A stretch of 64,000 bases of DNA from MPNP01 sp963668325 (GTDB taxonomy: Bacteria > Pseudomonadota > Alphaproteobacteria > Rhodobacterales > Rhodobacteraceae): NCBI GenBank assembly GCA_963668325.1, contig OY764222.1, positions 434,001 through 498,000 on the forward strand, given 5' to 3'. Under the pieces are notes generated by a model. It ran no database searches. It had not been told where the DNA came from and saw only the letters and a list, made by a program, of their open reading frames with translations. Positions 17,798 to 27,524 of this stretch are shown one piece after another. Both the position numbers and the translations under genes were made by a program. The stretch's first letter is position 1; the number at the start of each line of letters is the position of its first letter.

Positions 17798-18034
17798 ATG
17801 GCATCCACCAAGGCTGGGCCGGTCAGGGTAAGAAAACATCTGATTCAGATGGCCTGGCGTTGGCTTCATTTCCAATCCACTAGTAAATTGGCTTTCTGGT
17901 ACAAGGAAAGAAACAAGGATGGGCATGGTCGGAACCGTCACCGTATGATTGTCGCCCTGGCTCGCAAATTGCTGGTTGCCCTGTGGAAGTTCGCTACCAA
18001 GGGGGAAATACCGGAAGGAGCTATCATAACTTGA
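17798..18034 (+). pseudogene. IS110-family transposase, C-terminal fragment
   Basis: The frame reads VRKHLIQMAWRWLHFQ, LAFWYKERN, then RRHRMIVALARKLLVALW-like sequence (actual NRHRMIVALARKLLVALWKF) and GEIPEGAII. This is the typical C-terminus of IS110-family (DEDD) transposases, where the pattern R..L...AWRWL..QP.S.L..W and IVALARKLL.ALW...G is highly conserved. The N-terminal catalytic domain is absent and a stop precedes the fragment, so it is a dead remnant. Confidence 0.75.
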
Positions 18035-19156
18035 AACATTTGCAACAAAGAGTTTCCACTGTCAACTAGACGCGGTTGTGGAGGAAACCGGGACAAGTCA
18101 ACCGCTTTGGGGATGGGTTCGCCAGTAATGGAACCGTTATTATAGATGGGTCTGACTTCCCGGAGTGCTGTCGCCACGAATGTGGGATTTGGGTCACGGA
18201 GCTGACTTGCGAGTCAGCAACCGAACCGGATAAGAGTTTGGTGCTACAGCCGTGTGTTATCCCTGCATTGAGAGAAATGCAGAATTTGGCACTCTACACG
18301 GAAACTTGCACAATCGATAAAAAAGGAGAAAAAAATGTGGTATGAATAAAAAAATAACGTAGTCGAAAAAAATGATTGCTATTTTGGCCCATAAGAATTC
18401 CCCTTTTTAAAGCCAAGTTAGATTGGAAAAGCAAGTAGTATTTTTGAATAGACTAGTTATAGGTTTACCCGAATACAAAATCACATCCATAGATTTCCAG
18501 AGGCTGGATAGAAGAGATTCAGTAAAAATCTTTGCTACCTGGCCCCATTAAATGTGTATAGGCATACCGACAATATTGCATTAATGTATAAAGGTATTTC
18601 AGTTTGATGTTAGCATCTTCTGTCCTGAATTGCTCGGTTAGGGTCTGCTACTCTTTATGACTTTCAGTTGACTGTATAAGGTATCTTTGGCACATTTGTG
18701 TACGGTTGGAATTATTGGGTCCAGGTGGTTATTTCATCGTGTTAGATTTCTATTACTCTTCACTGAATTTATTCTGATTGTCCCCTAAAATTAGTTGTGT
18801 AACAATATCTTGAGCCATTCATAAGCTACGATAATTTTACGATTTGGAGTACAGGCATCGGTTCTGATAAAGGTATCAAAAACTCTGGCCTACTTTAGTA
18901 GGTCAAGGTAGTTTCTACCCTGATCGGTTTGGTAAGGTCGTAAATTCAGATTAACATAAGAAACCGGGTTGAGCGGTTGAAACTTGATTACCCTCAGGAG
19001 TTAAATCTCCAGGCTTGATTTTCTTCTCACAAGGTATACCACTGCTAGACCACCTGGAATTTTGAAAGTCTCAACTTGGATAGAATTTGGGGTAAGAATT
19101 GCCCCAAGGAAGTGACTTTCTAACAGCATCACTGGCAAGGCCTGTCCTCCGACTAA
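18035..19156. other. Long non-coding region upstream of porin A
   Basis: 1.1 kb without a credible gene. It contains the second copy of a 45-bp repeat (18410-18455, first copy 7431-7475) and two small perfect hairpins (GCTGACTTGCGAGTCAGC near 18201; CTGCATTGAGAGAAATGCAG near 18263). The rest resembles neither the porin B nor the porin C upstream region, so each porin copy has its own upstream DNA. Confidence 0.4.
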
Positions 19157-19198
19157 CCCTTAGTACTTTATATTATCACGTATAAAGGAAGAGGTAAA
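19157..19198 (+). promoter_or_regulatory. Conserved porin leader and ribosome-binding site
   Basis: TTTATATTATCACGTATAAA, then GGAAGAGG and ATG. The ~35 bp before the start codon are almost identical in front of all three porin genes (also 38300-38341, and 32406-32440 on the minus strand), and homology stops abruptly further upstream. It holds the Shine-Dalgarno and perhaps the -10 region. Confidence 0.55.
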
Positions 19199-20734
19199 AT
19201 GAAGAAAATTATAGTTTTCGCATCAGCCCTTGCCCTGGCCGGTGGCGCGTCGTACGCCATGGAAGAAGACGGCATGGACAAGGACATGATGATGGAAGCC
19301 CCGGCACCTTCTGTGACCGTATCAGGTTCAGGTGCGATGGGCTTTGAGAATGTTGATTCCGGGGATGATGCCACCGATGGCATTAAATTAATCCGAGAGT
19401 ATAAAGTTGCTTTCAGCTCATCGGGTACAACTGATGGCGGCCTGATGTTTGGAGCCGGTATTAATATTAACGATACCGAGGACAATGACCCTCACCAATC
19501 AGTTGGTGGGGCCAGTGTCTATGTTGGCGCTGCTGATGGTTCCTGGAAGCTCCAGTTTGGTGGCAATGATCCAGGCATAGACTTGGCTGGTGGCATTGGT
19601 GTAGCTGATGATAACTTTGGTGGTGAGGATGATGAGTCGATTGCCTTGTCAGGTTCCATTGAGGGTGCGTCATACAGGATTACCATGGCCAATCCAAGTG
19701 CAGATGGTGCTGCTGATGGTGACTGGTCAATTGGTGCCAGCTATTCAATCAGTGATATCAGTGTTGGTGTTGGCATGGATTCCGAGAGTGGCCTGGCCAT
19801 TGGTGTTGGGACCTCACTTGCTGGGCTTTCAACCAGTGTTTACTACTCCAAGGCTGAAAAGTCATTACCAAATGTTGAAATGGAATTGGATCCAAAAAAC
19901 GCCTTGATGACTTATAATCGACCCGCTAAAGACGCTGGAAAATTTACACGACAGGAACAATATTTCGTGAATCAAGGTAAAGCACTTCAAGCTTGGAAAA
20001 CTCATGTGATGACGTTGGACGGTGCTGAAAACCCATACGAAGCTCCTGATGCTGAAACTGACGATGCCAAAGAATTAAGAGAAGCAAATGAAGCTTTAAT
20101 CGATGCTATTATCGCTGCTGCTATGAAAGGTATGAGACATTCAGTGACTAATAATGCCGACGAGGATCAGACAACTGTACTTACCACATTCATAGATGAT
20201 ATTGCAGACGATAGTGATGATGACACCACTACTCTTGATGATAATGCTGAAACTGCTTTAGCTAATGTTGTTAAACAACACGAGTTATTGCCTAATGCTG
20301 ATCTTCCATTATCCACTGCCCTTGAAGACAATCCGGACAAACCTGCTGTTAGTGCTATGAAAGTCGACAATGTCTTGGCAGGTACAACCGAATATACCGG
20401 TTTTGGTGGCAAGGTCAGTGTTCCGGCTGGTGAAGGCACAAGCTTTTCGATAGCTTATTCAACCTTCAAGGCTGACACAATGCCAGAGGATACCGAAGCA
20501 ATGTTTTCTGACAATGGCACGGAGGTTACTCCTTATGGCGGTGGTTCGGTCAAGACCACTTTGATTGAGCTTGGTGTTTCCTATGATCTTGGCGGTGGTG
20601 CCACCCTGAATGCTGGTATCGACAAAAAGTCGGCTGAAAAGATCGAGATCGGCACAGAGGATGGTAAACGAGTAGGGACCAAGTCTACTGAAGACACCAC
20701 CACGCTCAGTGCATCGGTAGCCTTCAGCTTCTAA
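19199..20734 (+). CDS. Outer membrane porin A (variable-block porin)
   Basis: A 511-residue outer membrane beta-barrel of the Gram-negative porin family. Residues 1-20 are a Sec signal peptide (MKKIIVFASALALAGGASYA); the protein ends in Phe (SASVAFSF), the BAM recognition signature. Barrel strands are evident (GSWKLQFGGNDPGIDLAGGI; IELGVSYDLGGGATLNAGID). Between residues ~221 and ~390 lies a 170-residue acidic, helix-forming insert (block V2) that is far larger than a normal loop. Block V1 (residues ~46-105) matches porin C; V2, V3 and V4 match porin B. A strong terminator follows at 20755. It is first in a likely functional set with the two lipoproteins and Slam downstream. Confidence 0.8.
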   Translation: MKKIIVFASALALAGGASYAMEEDGMDKDMMMEAPAPSVTVSGSGAMGFENVDSGDDATDGIKLIREYKVAFSSSGTTDGGLMFGAGININDTEDNDPHQSVGGASVYVGAADGSWKLQFGGNDPGIDLAGGIGVADDNFGGEDDESIALSGSIEGASYRITMANPSADGAADGDWSIGASYSISDISVGVGMDSESGLAIGVGTSLAGLSTSVYYSKAEKSLPNVEMELDPKNALMTYNRPAKDAGKFTRQEQYFVNQGKALQAWKTHVMTLDGAENPYEAPDAETDDAKELREANEALIDAIIAAAMKGMRHSVTNNADEDQTTVLTTFIDDIADDSDDDTTTLDDNAETALANVVKQHELLPNADLPLSTALEDNPDKPAVSAMKVDNVLAGTTEYTGFGGKVSVPAGEGTSFSIAYSTFKADTMPEDTEAMFSDNGTEVTPYGGGSVKTTLIELGVSYDLGGGATLNAGIDKKSAEKIEIGTEDGKRVGTKSTEDTTTLSASVAFSF

Positions 20735-20754
20735 AGCTTGACACAAACAATTTG

Positions 20755-20788
20755 AAAAAGGCGGGATATCCATCTCGCCTTTTTTTTG
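20755..20788 (+). terminator. Rho-independent terminator after porin A
   Basis: Stem AAAAAGGCGGGAT / ATCTCGCCTTTTTTTT. The same hairpin follows porin B (39895) and, inverted, porin C (30782). It separates porin transcription from the lipoprotein genes. Confidence 0.85.
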
Positions 20789-20985
20789 TTCAGTTTTCAC
20801 TTGCAGGGTTATCATTTTTGGCTTATTTCAAGCCCTCACAAGCTTAATTTGCCTTTTTCTGTCCCACAAGCTTATTTTCTATGGAAGAATCGCAGAACAT
20901 ACGTTAAACAACAGATGATAAAATTTTATGGCGAAAGCCCTATTTCGCTTGTCTGAATTCCACTAAACAAAGAAGGAGCACTTCA

Positions 20986-22617
20986 ATGTTGATGACCGCC
21001 AATTCATTAGCTCATGATATTTTCACACCAAACCAAACTGGGCGAAGATCCTGGAGAGGTCTGCCCTCTCTGGCAATCGTCGTTGCAAGCACCTTGCTGC
21101 TTGCGGCCTGTAGTGACAGCAACTCAGGTTCGGGCACCACTTCTCCGGCCGAAGATGATACTTCAACAGAAAATGCTGGACCAAGGGACCCTTTGGCTAT
21201 CCCTGTACCGAACCGACTTTCCGATGGAGAGACCCATATTGGGCTTGGTCCTGCGTTCTCAGGTGAAAGACCAAATTACGGCCCTGATAATGAAACCGAC
21301 TTTACCAAAGGAGCGACAGAAGGCACTTTCAAAACTGGTTATGACGGCTATACTGTTTCATTTACCACCTGGGAACGGGGAACGGCCACCCTGGGCACCC
21401 CCCTGGCAATCAGGGACTTTTTACAATCCTTTCGGGTATCATCTGATGGTGAGGCAACCGATCCCACGATGGATGGTATCGTAATACCGGCTGTTGGCAT
21501 GCCGAAAACCATCCATATCAGTGGTTTTGATGGCAATGCCGATGAAAGGGAACAGGTCAGGGCGACGGTATTGCGAGTTGTACGCTTGCTCAATGCCGCC
21601 TTGCCCCATGGCAAGCGGATAATGATTCCGACAGATTTATTTGCGGCTCCTGCCAGTACTGATAATATTATAACGATTGACCTCAAAGAGGATGATTTTG
21701 ACTGGCCGGAAGATGTTGTTTACGGCAATGACAATGTCCTGGGCAAGGCAATCCTCAGTGGCGATGGTACCGCAGGCAACGAATACACTGTAACCAGCGG
21801 CAAGGTCTATGTTGACAAGGAGGCCTTTCTTGCTGATCCTGCAGCGCTGCAGGTAGCCCTGACCCGGCAATTGTTGCTGGCCTATGGTCTGGTGGCCCAT
21901 ACCGACATGAATAAGTATCCGCAATCAAATGCCTGGACGCCGACGGGTACGAATATCTATACTGATCTTGAGGGTGAGGTTTTGCTGGTTGTCGTGAATG
22001 AGGATTTACAACATATGCAGATCGGGGACATCAATCTCGATGGTTTTACTTGGCGTACCGACGCCACGCATGTCAGAGGCGTACTGGATATTGATGGTGA
22101 TGACGGTGAACAGGATGTTGAGTTTGGTGCCGGCTTCCTGAATGGTTTGGCCAAGCCCTGGGCTATTGGTTCCATTCCCGGCACAACCCTGGATGAAACC
22201 TTTGCGGGTAAGACTTCGGCCACCTGGAATGGCCACCTCCTGGGTTTCAATGGCGATGGCGATGTCGTTACCGGCAAGACCGCCATAACCATAGATGATT
22301 TTACTTCGACGACGGACAATGGCACGGCTGAATTTACGGATTTTGAAATTTGGGAGAACTTTCAATCAGCTGGTCGAACTGAAGTTACAGATACAACTTC
22401 TGCTATTGTCGACCGTGACTATGACATCAAGATCGTTGGCAGTGGCAATGACGGTGATTACCGGCAGGGGTTTGTCAATATAAATCATAATGCTGATGAT
22501 CTCTCGGGGGTTTTTGTTGGCACCAACCACGAGGGGGTAATCGGTACCCTGGAACGAAGTGACGTTTCGGCTGCTTTCGGGGCCAAACTTGACGGACAGG
22601 AAGAACCCTCACCATAA
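20986..22617 (+). CDS. Surface lipoprotein SLP1 (Slam-substrate type, degenerate zincin motif)
   Basis: A 543-residue lipoprotein. The signal peptide ends in a lipobox LLLAAC followed by a Ser/Gly/Thr linker. The C-terminal part (SATWNGHLLGFNGDGDVVTG, then SGVFVGTNHEGVIGTLERSD and AAFGAKL) follows the pattern 'G.F.G..HE...G.L.R.D..A.FG', which I recognise from the C-terminal barrel of Slam-dependent, TbpB-like surface lipoproteins. It is a paralogue of SLP2: VALTRQLLLAYGLVAHTD aligns with SLP2's VALHELLHAMGTLVHVD, but the metal-binding His and Glu are replaced, so any protease activity is lost. It starts at ATG 20986 after AAGGAGC. SLP2 follows after 164 nt, then Slam. An interrupted copy lies at 40126-48725. 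Confidence 0.7.
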   Translation: MLMTANSLAHDIFTPNQTGRRSWRGLPSLAIVVASTLLLAACSDSNSGSGTTSPAEDDTSTENAGPRDPLAIPVPNRLSDGETHIGLGPAFSGERPNYGPDNETDFTKGATEGTFKTGYDGYTVSFTTWERGTATLGTPLAIRDFLQSFRVSSDGEATDPTMDGIVIPAVGMPKTIHISGFDGNADEREQVRATVLRVVRLLNAALPHGKRIMIPTDLFAAPASTDNIITIDLKEDDFDWPEDVVYGNDNVLGKAILSGDGTAGNEYTVTSGKVYVDKEAFLADPAALQVALTRQLLLAYGLVAHTDMNKYPQSNAWTPTGTNIYTDLEGEVLLVVVNEDLQHMQIGDINLDGFTWRTDATHVRGVLDIDGDDGEQDVEFGAGFLNGLAKPWAIGSIPGTTLDETFAGKTSATWNGHLLGFNGDGDVVTGKTAITIDDFTSTTDNGTAEFTDFEIWENFQSAGRTEVTDTTSAIVDRDYDIKIVGSGNDGDYRQGFVNINHNADDLSGVFVGTNHEGVIGTLERSDVSAAFGAKLDGQEEPSP

Positions 22618-22781
22618 CACCGAACACAAAAACCAAAGGGCGGGCTGCATGGCGTAGGCAATATTTTTTGCTACCATTCGCCATGCTCCGTCCTTTATTG
22701 AAATACCTTCTCAATTCCTGGCGAGGCCATATAATCTCACCCAAGGCTCTGGCCACCGGAACGACCTGAAAGGCCCATCGT

Positions 22782-24290
22782 ATGAAACTGCCTGGACATT
22801 TGTACCTTCATCTGCCAATCCTGTTGGCCTCCTTGATCATCCTGACGGCCTGCGGTGGTGGTGGCTCTGGCATAAGTACGGGTGGTGGCAATGGATCACC
22901 GGTCGATACGCCCAATCAAGCCGCCGTAGCCTCGGCTAGTATTTTACCGGCCCCAACCAGGCAAATAAATAACAACATAGGAATTGGTCCCGCTTTTGCC
23001 GGTTCGGGTGAAAGACCCGCGGCAACAGCTCTGCCCAGCAGGGTGAACTATGATGATTTGGTCGTCAGTTACGGTCATTGGCGCGATGCAGGCGGGCGGG
23101 ATGGCAGTGCTTCTGGTGCCGATATAATTCGGTATTTGCAAGCCATCCAGAGCCAGGAAGACAGTGACGCCATTAATCAGGGCACCCCATTGGTTGAAAT
23201 TGTTACCATTCCGTCGGGTCTAACGACCAGAACCCTCAGAATGAGTTCATCGGCCAGCCCGGAAGAGCGACAGATCATCGAAAGGATCATGCGGGATATC
23301 AATGCCGCCCTGCCCTGGGCCAACCGGTTGGAGCTGGGCCGCGATTTTGCCGGGGATATTGACCGGGACACCATTCCGCGCGGTGAGATTCATATCCGGT
23401 TTACCAGTGGCAAAGACACCTGGCCCCAAGACGAGGGGAACGGCGATTACGACGAAGCTGTCTTGGGGATTGGCGGTATAAACACGGTGTTTGGGGGTTA
23501 TACCCTCATAGATGCCAGGGCCGTTCGAGATGGTGCCGGTGCCTCCTATCAGGGTTTGTTGCAACATGTTGCCCTGCACGAGCTCCTTCACGCCATGGGC
23601 ACTCTTGTGCATGTTGATCCCGCGATATTCCCTTATTCGGTGCTGACCCCCACGACCCGGAATTGGCAACAGGTTCCCCCCTTGTACGTTGCCATAGATG
23701 GCGAAATCCTGCTGGCCGATATTCCCGCCGGGGATATTGCCCGGGTCCGCGCAAGCGATCTGGGAACGTGGGATGAGCAAGCTTTCCATGTCCTGGGAAC
23801 TCTGCCTCTCAACGCGTCGCAGACGATGGAGTTTGGCGCCGGTTTTCGTAATGGCCTGGCCAAGCCCTGGGCTTTGGGCCCCGTGCCGGCCACATCCGTC
23901 AGTACCAACCCGGCCCTGGCCCGGGAAGCAATGTGGGAAGGCTATCTTCTGGGGTTTGCCAATGGAGGCAATACGGTCGCCGGTGATACCACCATCACCA
24001 TTGATTTCGGCACGCGCAGGGGTGATGTCTTGTTTGACCAGCTGGAATATTGGGGAATCAAGGCTCCCCCTGGCACCAGGGGGACGGGCACAGTCTGGCA
24101 GGACGGGGATCTGAACTATGCCATCAGGGTCGTACGGGAAGGAACAATTGAGGGTTTTACCTCAACTTCCGGGACTGGCAGTGATCCCGGGGTGGTTGCC
24201 GGTGCTTTTGTCGGTACTGAGCATGAGGGGGCCACTGGAACCCTGCGGCATCCTGACCTTTCCGCCGGTTTCGGGGCCACCCGGCAGTAG
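22782..24290 (+). CDS. Surface lipoprotein SLP2 with HExxH zincin motif
   Basis: A 502-residue lipoprotein with lipobox IILTAC and a Gly-rich linker. Residues 266-270 are HELLH, followed by AMG and His277, a zinc-protease-like arrangement close to, but one residue longer than, the metzincin HExxHxxGxxH. The C-terminal barrel signature is intact (DVLFDQLEYWGIKAPPGTRG, GAFVGTEHEGATGTL, LSAGFGATR), as in SLP1. I infer a surface-exposed metallopeptidase or metal-binding lipoprotein exported by the adjacent Slam. The transposon at 24425 now separates it from the Slam gene, which was once ~0.22 kb away. An identical copy is at 48890-50398; fragments are at 30435 and 54229. Confidence 0.7.
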   Translation: MKLPGHLYLHLPILLASLIILTACGGGGSGISTGGGNGSPVDTPNQAAVASASILPAPTRQINNNIGIGPAFAGSGERPAATALPSRVNYDDLVVSYGHWRDAGGRDGSASGADIIRYLQAIQSQEDSDAINQGTPLVEIVTIPSGLTTRTLRMSSSASPEERQIIERIMRDINAALPWANRLELGRDFAGDIDRDTIPRGEIHIRFTSGKDTWPQDEGNGDYDEAVLGIGGINTVFGGYTLIDARAVRDGAGASYQGLLQHVALHELLHAMGTLVHVDPAIFPYSVLTPTTRNWQQVPPLYVAIDGEILLADIPAGDIARVRASDLGTWDEQAFHVLGTLPLNASQTMEFGAGFRNGLAKPWALGPVPATSVSTNPALAREAMWEGYLLGFANGGNTVAGDTTITIDFGTRRGDVLFDQLEYWGIKAPPGTRGTGTVWQDGDLNYAIRVVREGTIEGFTSTSGTGSDPGVVAGAFVGTEHEGATGTLRHPDLSAGFGATRQ

Positions 24291-24672
24291 GATTGCCACC
24301 AGGCTCAAACACATGTAACCTTTTTACCATTGCTGGTCTGGGGGTTATCGGACGGGTTTCGGTATAAGGGCTGAACGTAGAGCATCTTGATTTCAAGGGA
24401 ACCTTAACCCATCTTGGGAATATGTGTTGGTTACCACTTTATTTCAAATCGTAACGGGGTATTTTTCCCATATTATTTCAGTACCGAATTACTGGGAAAC
24501 TGAATTAATTTGAACAGGTTACTTTTTTCTTTCCCCAGTAGCTAAATTTTTTCAAGTAGAGTTTCCTTTTCCCAGGAAACTCCGAACGGTCATTACCGTA
24601 GCATGCAAGTTTGTCTGACCCTCCCAGGGCCAAACTAAAACCATACTCCCAAGATCATTACAGCATAAAAAA

Positions 24673-24704
24673 GGAGTATTCGGGGGTTGCCCCCCGAATA
24701 CTCC
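24673..24704. other. Perfect 14-bp hairpin in the transposon leader
   Basis: GGAGTATTCGGGGG - TTGC - CCCCCGAATACTCC, about 50 nt before the first transposon gene. There is no T-run on the plus strand, so it is not a standard terminator there. It may block read-through from outside (A-run on the minus-strand side), protect mRNA or be a protein site. Identical in copy 2 (43295-43326). Confidence 0.65.
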
Positions 24705-24752
24705 GGCATTATTGTGAACGTTACCACACAAACCACAATAAAGGACCCACCA

Positions 24753-25361
24753 GTGCAACTCATTCATCAAACCACACTTTCGGTCGACGACTATATTTAT
24801 AAGCAAGCATGGCAGGAAGCAAGACTTGAGTGCTGTCCCAACACACAAAAAAGTACCTGTCAGTTCCACCGCCATGGGAGTTACCCTCGCAAAACACCCT
24901 CTAATATAAACATTACGCGCTATTACTGTCGCACCTGTCAGATGACGTTCAGCCTGTTGCCAGAGTTTATGGCAGCAAGCAAACCCGGCACCCTCCAGGC
25001 AATTGAAGAGGTTGCTCTAGCTGCTGAAGAGTGTCCAAACCTGACCGCGGCCCATAACCGTCTACGTCCCAACCATCATGGGACTTGGCGAGCCCAGCGC
25101 CGGTGGCTCAAAAGACGTATTCTTTGGGCCTCCCTGGCTCTGCATCTTGCCCGAGGTTTGTTCGCCGAGCTTTATGCCGAAGCGCCGCTGACGGTTGGAA
25201 CCTTCCGGGCCAAGAAGGGGACGACCACCACGCTGCTGGTGACTTTGCGCAAGCAGTATAACAATCACCTCGAATATGTCCCCCGACCGGTTGGATTTAG
25301 ATCCTGCAGCCACCCTATTGAGTCGCAAACTGGGCCCCCAACACAAGGTGGCCCCTGCTGA
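24753..25361 (+). CDS. Transposon gene 1: zinc-ribbon protein
   Basis: About 202 residues from GTG 24753, which has AAAGGA 8 nt upstream; a longer frame from 24687 would begin inside the hairpin and is less likely. The N-terminal half is rich in metal ligands: ECCPNTQKSTCQFHRHGSYP, then YYCRTCQMTFSLLPEF with a CxxC pair, a zinc-ribbon such as those used to recognise DNA. The C-terminal half is basic and helical (RWLKRRILWASLALHLARGL). Proteins of this build accompany some multi-gene transposons of this kind; a role in end or target recognition is inference. It is first of four genes read in the same direction. Confidence 0.6.
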   Translation: MQLIHQTTLSVDDYIYKQAWQEARLECCPNTQKSTCQFHRHGSYPRKTPSNINITRYYCRTCQMTFSLLPEFMAASKPGTLQAIEEVALAAEECPNLTAAHNRLRPNHHGTWRAQRRWLKRRILWASLALHLARGLFAELYAEAPLTVGTFRAKKGTTTTLLVTLRKQYNNHLEYVPRPVGFRSCSHPIESQTGPPTQGGPC

Positions 25362-25428
25362 TTTGCCGAATCGGGCCCCATTTTCCTCCGATATTTTAAA
25401 AAACAAGTCAAAAAGGAGGTTTTTACTT

Positions 25429-26721
25429 ATGACAACATCACCAAACCGGCACCGCGAGGATGTCGCTCTCTTTCGCTATGGCCTGGTGGCCCAGATCATT
25501 GCCTGGCCAGCCGGTCCGGAAAGGAATGTCATCATTGCCAACCTGGCGGCCAAAGCTCACACCATTCCCGGTAGTAGCCGAACCCGTGTGGCTTCAGGAA
25601 CACTTGTGGATTGGGTCCGCAATTATGAACACAAGGGTTATGAGGGGCTGCTGCCCAAAAAGCGCAGTGAACGGGCCCAACCACGTCGGATGCCGGCGGA
25701 AGTCAGTGAGACACTCCTGGCCATCAAACACAACACTCCCGTCTTGAGTGTTCGTCAGGTAATTGCCGAAGGCCGCCAAACTGGTGAGATTCCCCCGGAT
25801 GTTCCGGTCTCGCCCTCAACGGTGCATCGTCTGTTTACCCGTGAGGGGCTGATGGTCAAGGAGGATCCTTTCCGGGGACAGGATCTGCGTCGGTTTCAAT
25901 ACCGCTATCCCGGTGAACTCTGGCAAGCCGATGTCATGTATGGTCCCAAAATTCCTGATGCCAAGGGGCGTCTTCGCCGGACCTATTTGCTGGCCATCCT
26001 TGATGATGCGACCAGGATCATACCCTATGCCCATTTTGCCTTCTCCGAAAAGGCCTGGGCCTTTCTTTATGTCCTGCGCGAGGCCATTACCCGTCGAGGG
26101 GTGCCAACTCGACTTTATACCGACAATGGAGCCAACTTCCGATCGAAACATTTGTCCATTGTCTGCGCCCGTCTGAACATCGCGTTACTACATGCAAGGC
26201 CGTACGCTCCACAAGGAAAAGGCAAAATTGAAAGATATTTTCGGCGGGTCAGAGATCAGCTGCTGGCACCGCTTGCCGACGATGCCATTCCCAACCTTGC
26301 AACCCTCAATGAACGGACCCGTTGCTGGATTGATAGCGACTATCACATGACACCGCATCGTGGTCTTGACAATGCCACTCCGATGGATTGTTGGGTCGCC
26401 AAGGCTGAGCATGTTCGCTATCCTGAACCACACCTTGACCTTGATCTTATGTTCCTGCACGAGGTCAGCCGCAAGGTCAACCAAGCCCACACCGTGTCGC
26501 TTGACAATCGTCAGTATGAGGTGGCACCGGAATTGGTAGGCCAAACGGTTACCTTGCGTTATGACCCGTCGGCCCCACCGGGACGGCCGCTGTTGGTTTA
26601 TCATGATAACAAACCCGTTGGCGAGGCCACTCTTTTGGACCTCTTTGCCAATACCACCATTCCACGTGGTCGACCGCCCTTGCGGTTTGGCCCCAGCGAT
26701 GATGAGAAGGAGGAGAAGTAA
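25429..26721 (+). CDS. Transposon gene 2: DDE transposase (rve/Mu-type)
   Basis: A 430-residue transposase. The start is ATG 25429, with AGGAGG 9 nt upstream. N-terminal helix-turn-helix segments (VASGTLVDWVRNYEHKGYEG, then HNTPVLSVRQVIAEGR and VSPSTVHRLF) bind the ends. The RNase H-like core has Asp in LWQADVMYGP, Asp in LYTDNGANFRS and Glu in QGKGKIERYF. The C-terminal Mu-transposase-C-like beta barrel (TVSLDNRQYEVAPELVGQTV) follows. The order matches TniA/TnsB-type transposases, somewhat shorter (typically 550-700 aa) and closer in size to IS481-like enzymes. The stop overlaps the next gene's start (TAATG). Confidence 0.85.
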   Translation: MTTSPNRHREDVALFRYGLVAQIIAWPAGPERNVIIANLAAKAHTIPGSSRTRVASGTLVDWVRNYEHKGYEGLLPKKRSERAQPRRMPAEVSETLLAIKHNTPVLSVRQVIAEGRQTGEIPPDVPVSPSTVHRLFTREGLMVKEDPFRGQDLRRFQYRYPGELWQADVMYGPKIPDAKGRLRRTYLLAILDDATRIIPYAHFAFSEKAWAFLYVLREAITRRGVPTRLYTDNGANFRSKHLSIVCARLNIALLHARPYAPQGKGKIERYFRRVRDQLLAPLADDAIPNLATLNERTRCWIDSDYHMTPHRGLDNATPMDCWVAKAEHVRYPEPHLDLDLMFLHEVSRKVNQAHTVSLDNRQYEVAPELVGQTVTLRYDPSAPPGRPLLVYHDNKPVGEATLLDLFANTTIPRGRPPLRFGPSDDEKEEK

Positions 26722-27524
26722 TGTATAAAGTACATTTTGGCCTCAAGCACTATCCATTTGATGTGGCCCCCAAGGCGGATGAATTATTCGATTATACCGC
26801 GGCCTCGGAAACCCGTCATCGTCTACAGCATCTCCTGGAACTGCGAGGTATTGGTCTGTTGACGGCGGAGGCCGGCACTGGCAAGACCACGCTCTGCCGC
26901 CAGGTCGTGAGCCAGTTGCATCCCAACCAATATCGGGTCTGTTATGTAACCCTCTCCACAGGTTCGGTTCTCGACAGTTACAATACCATTGCCAACGCCT
27001 TTGGCCTGGACCGTTTTACCAGCCGGGCCGCGGCCTTCAAGGCCATCCAGGAGGAGGTATCCCGGCTGGTTGTTGCCGCCCGGCAATATCCGGTGCTGAT
27101 TTTTGACGAAGCTCATCATTTGCATAATACCATTCTGGAGGAGTTGCGTCTGTTGACCAATTACGAGATGGATTCCGAGAAACGGTTATGTCTGCTGCTC
27201 GTTGGGCTCAGTGAATTGCGGCGACGTCTGCAACAGATGGCGACCCATGCGTCATTATCCCAACGGATTGTCATTCGGTGCAGCCTAGGCGGTCTGAGTG
27301 AAGAGGAAGTTGGTGGTTATCTCAGCCATCGGTTGCGCCTTGCCGGTTACGAGAGTGATCTGTTTGAACCGGCGGCGATTGCCGCCCTGGCCTTGGCCAG
27401 TAAGGGTGTTCCACGTATGCTGGACCGGCTGACTCATTTTGCCCTGGTTGCGGCGGCCCTGAATAAATCCCGTCTGGTAACGGCCGTTCATGTGGAAGAG
27501 GCTCTTGGTGAACTGGACCAATGA
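26721..27524 (+). CDS. Transposon gene 3: AAA ATPase (ExeA/TniB-like)
   Basis: A 267-residue ATPase opening with FGLKHYPFDVAPKADELF, the typical start of ExeA-family ATPases. Walker A is TAEAGTGKTTLCR (residues ~48-60), Walker B is PVLIFDEAHHL (~124-134), followed by sensor-like LLLVGLSEL and an arginine-rich LSQRIVIRCSL. In Tn7/Tn5053/Mu-like systems such ATPases (TnsC, TniB, MuB) select the target and activate the transposase. It overlaps gene 2 by 1 nt and gene 4 by 4 nt (ATGA), so the operon is tightly coupled. Confidence 0.8.
   Translation: MYKVHFGLKHYPFDVAPKADELFDYTAASETRHRLQHLLELRGIGLLTAEAGTGKTTLCRQVVSQLHPNQYRVCYVTLSTGSVLDSYNTIANAFGLDRFTSRAAAFKAIQEEVSRLVVAARQYPVLIFDEAHHLHNTILEELRLLTNYEMDSEKRLCLLLVGLSELRRRLQQMATHASLSQRIVIRCSLGGLSEEEVGGYLSHRLRLAGYESDLFEPAAIAALALASKGVPRMLDRLTHFALVAAALNKSRLVTAVHVEEALGELDQ

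Noticed and set aside
18076..18345. An 89-codon frame downstream of the IS110 fragment
   Set aside because: It has mixed composition, contains the hairpins near 18201 and 18263, and has no homologue I recognise; it is more likely non-coding.
25276..25428. A start for the transposase at 25276
   Set aside because: It would overlap gene 1 and has no ribosome-binding site, whereas ATG 25429 has AGGAGG at the right distance.
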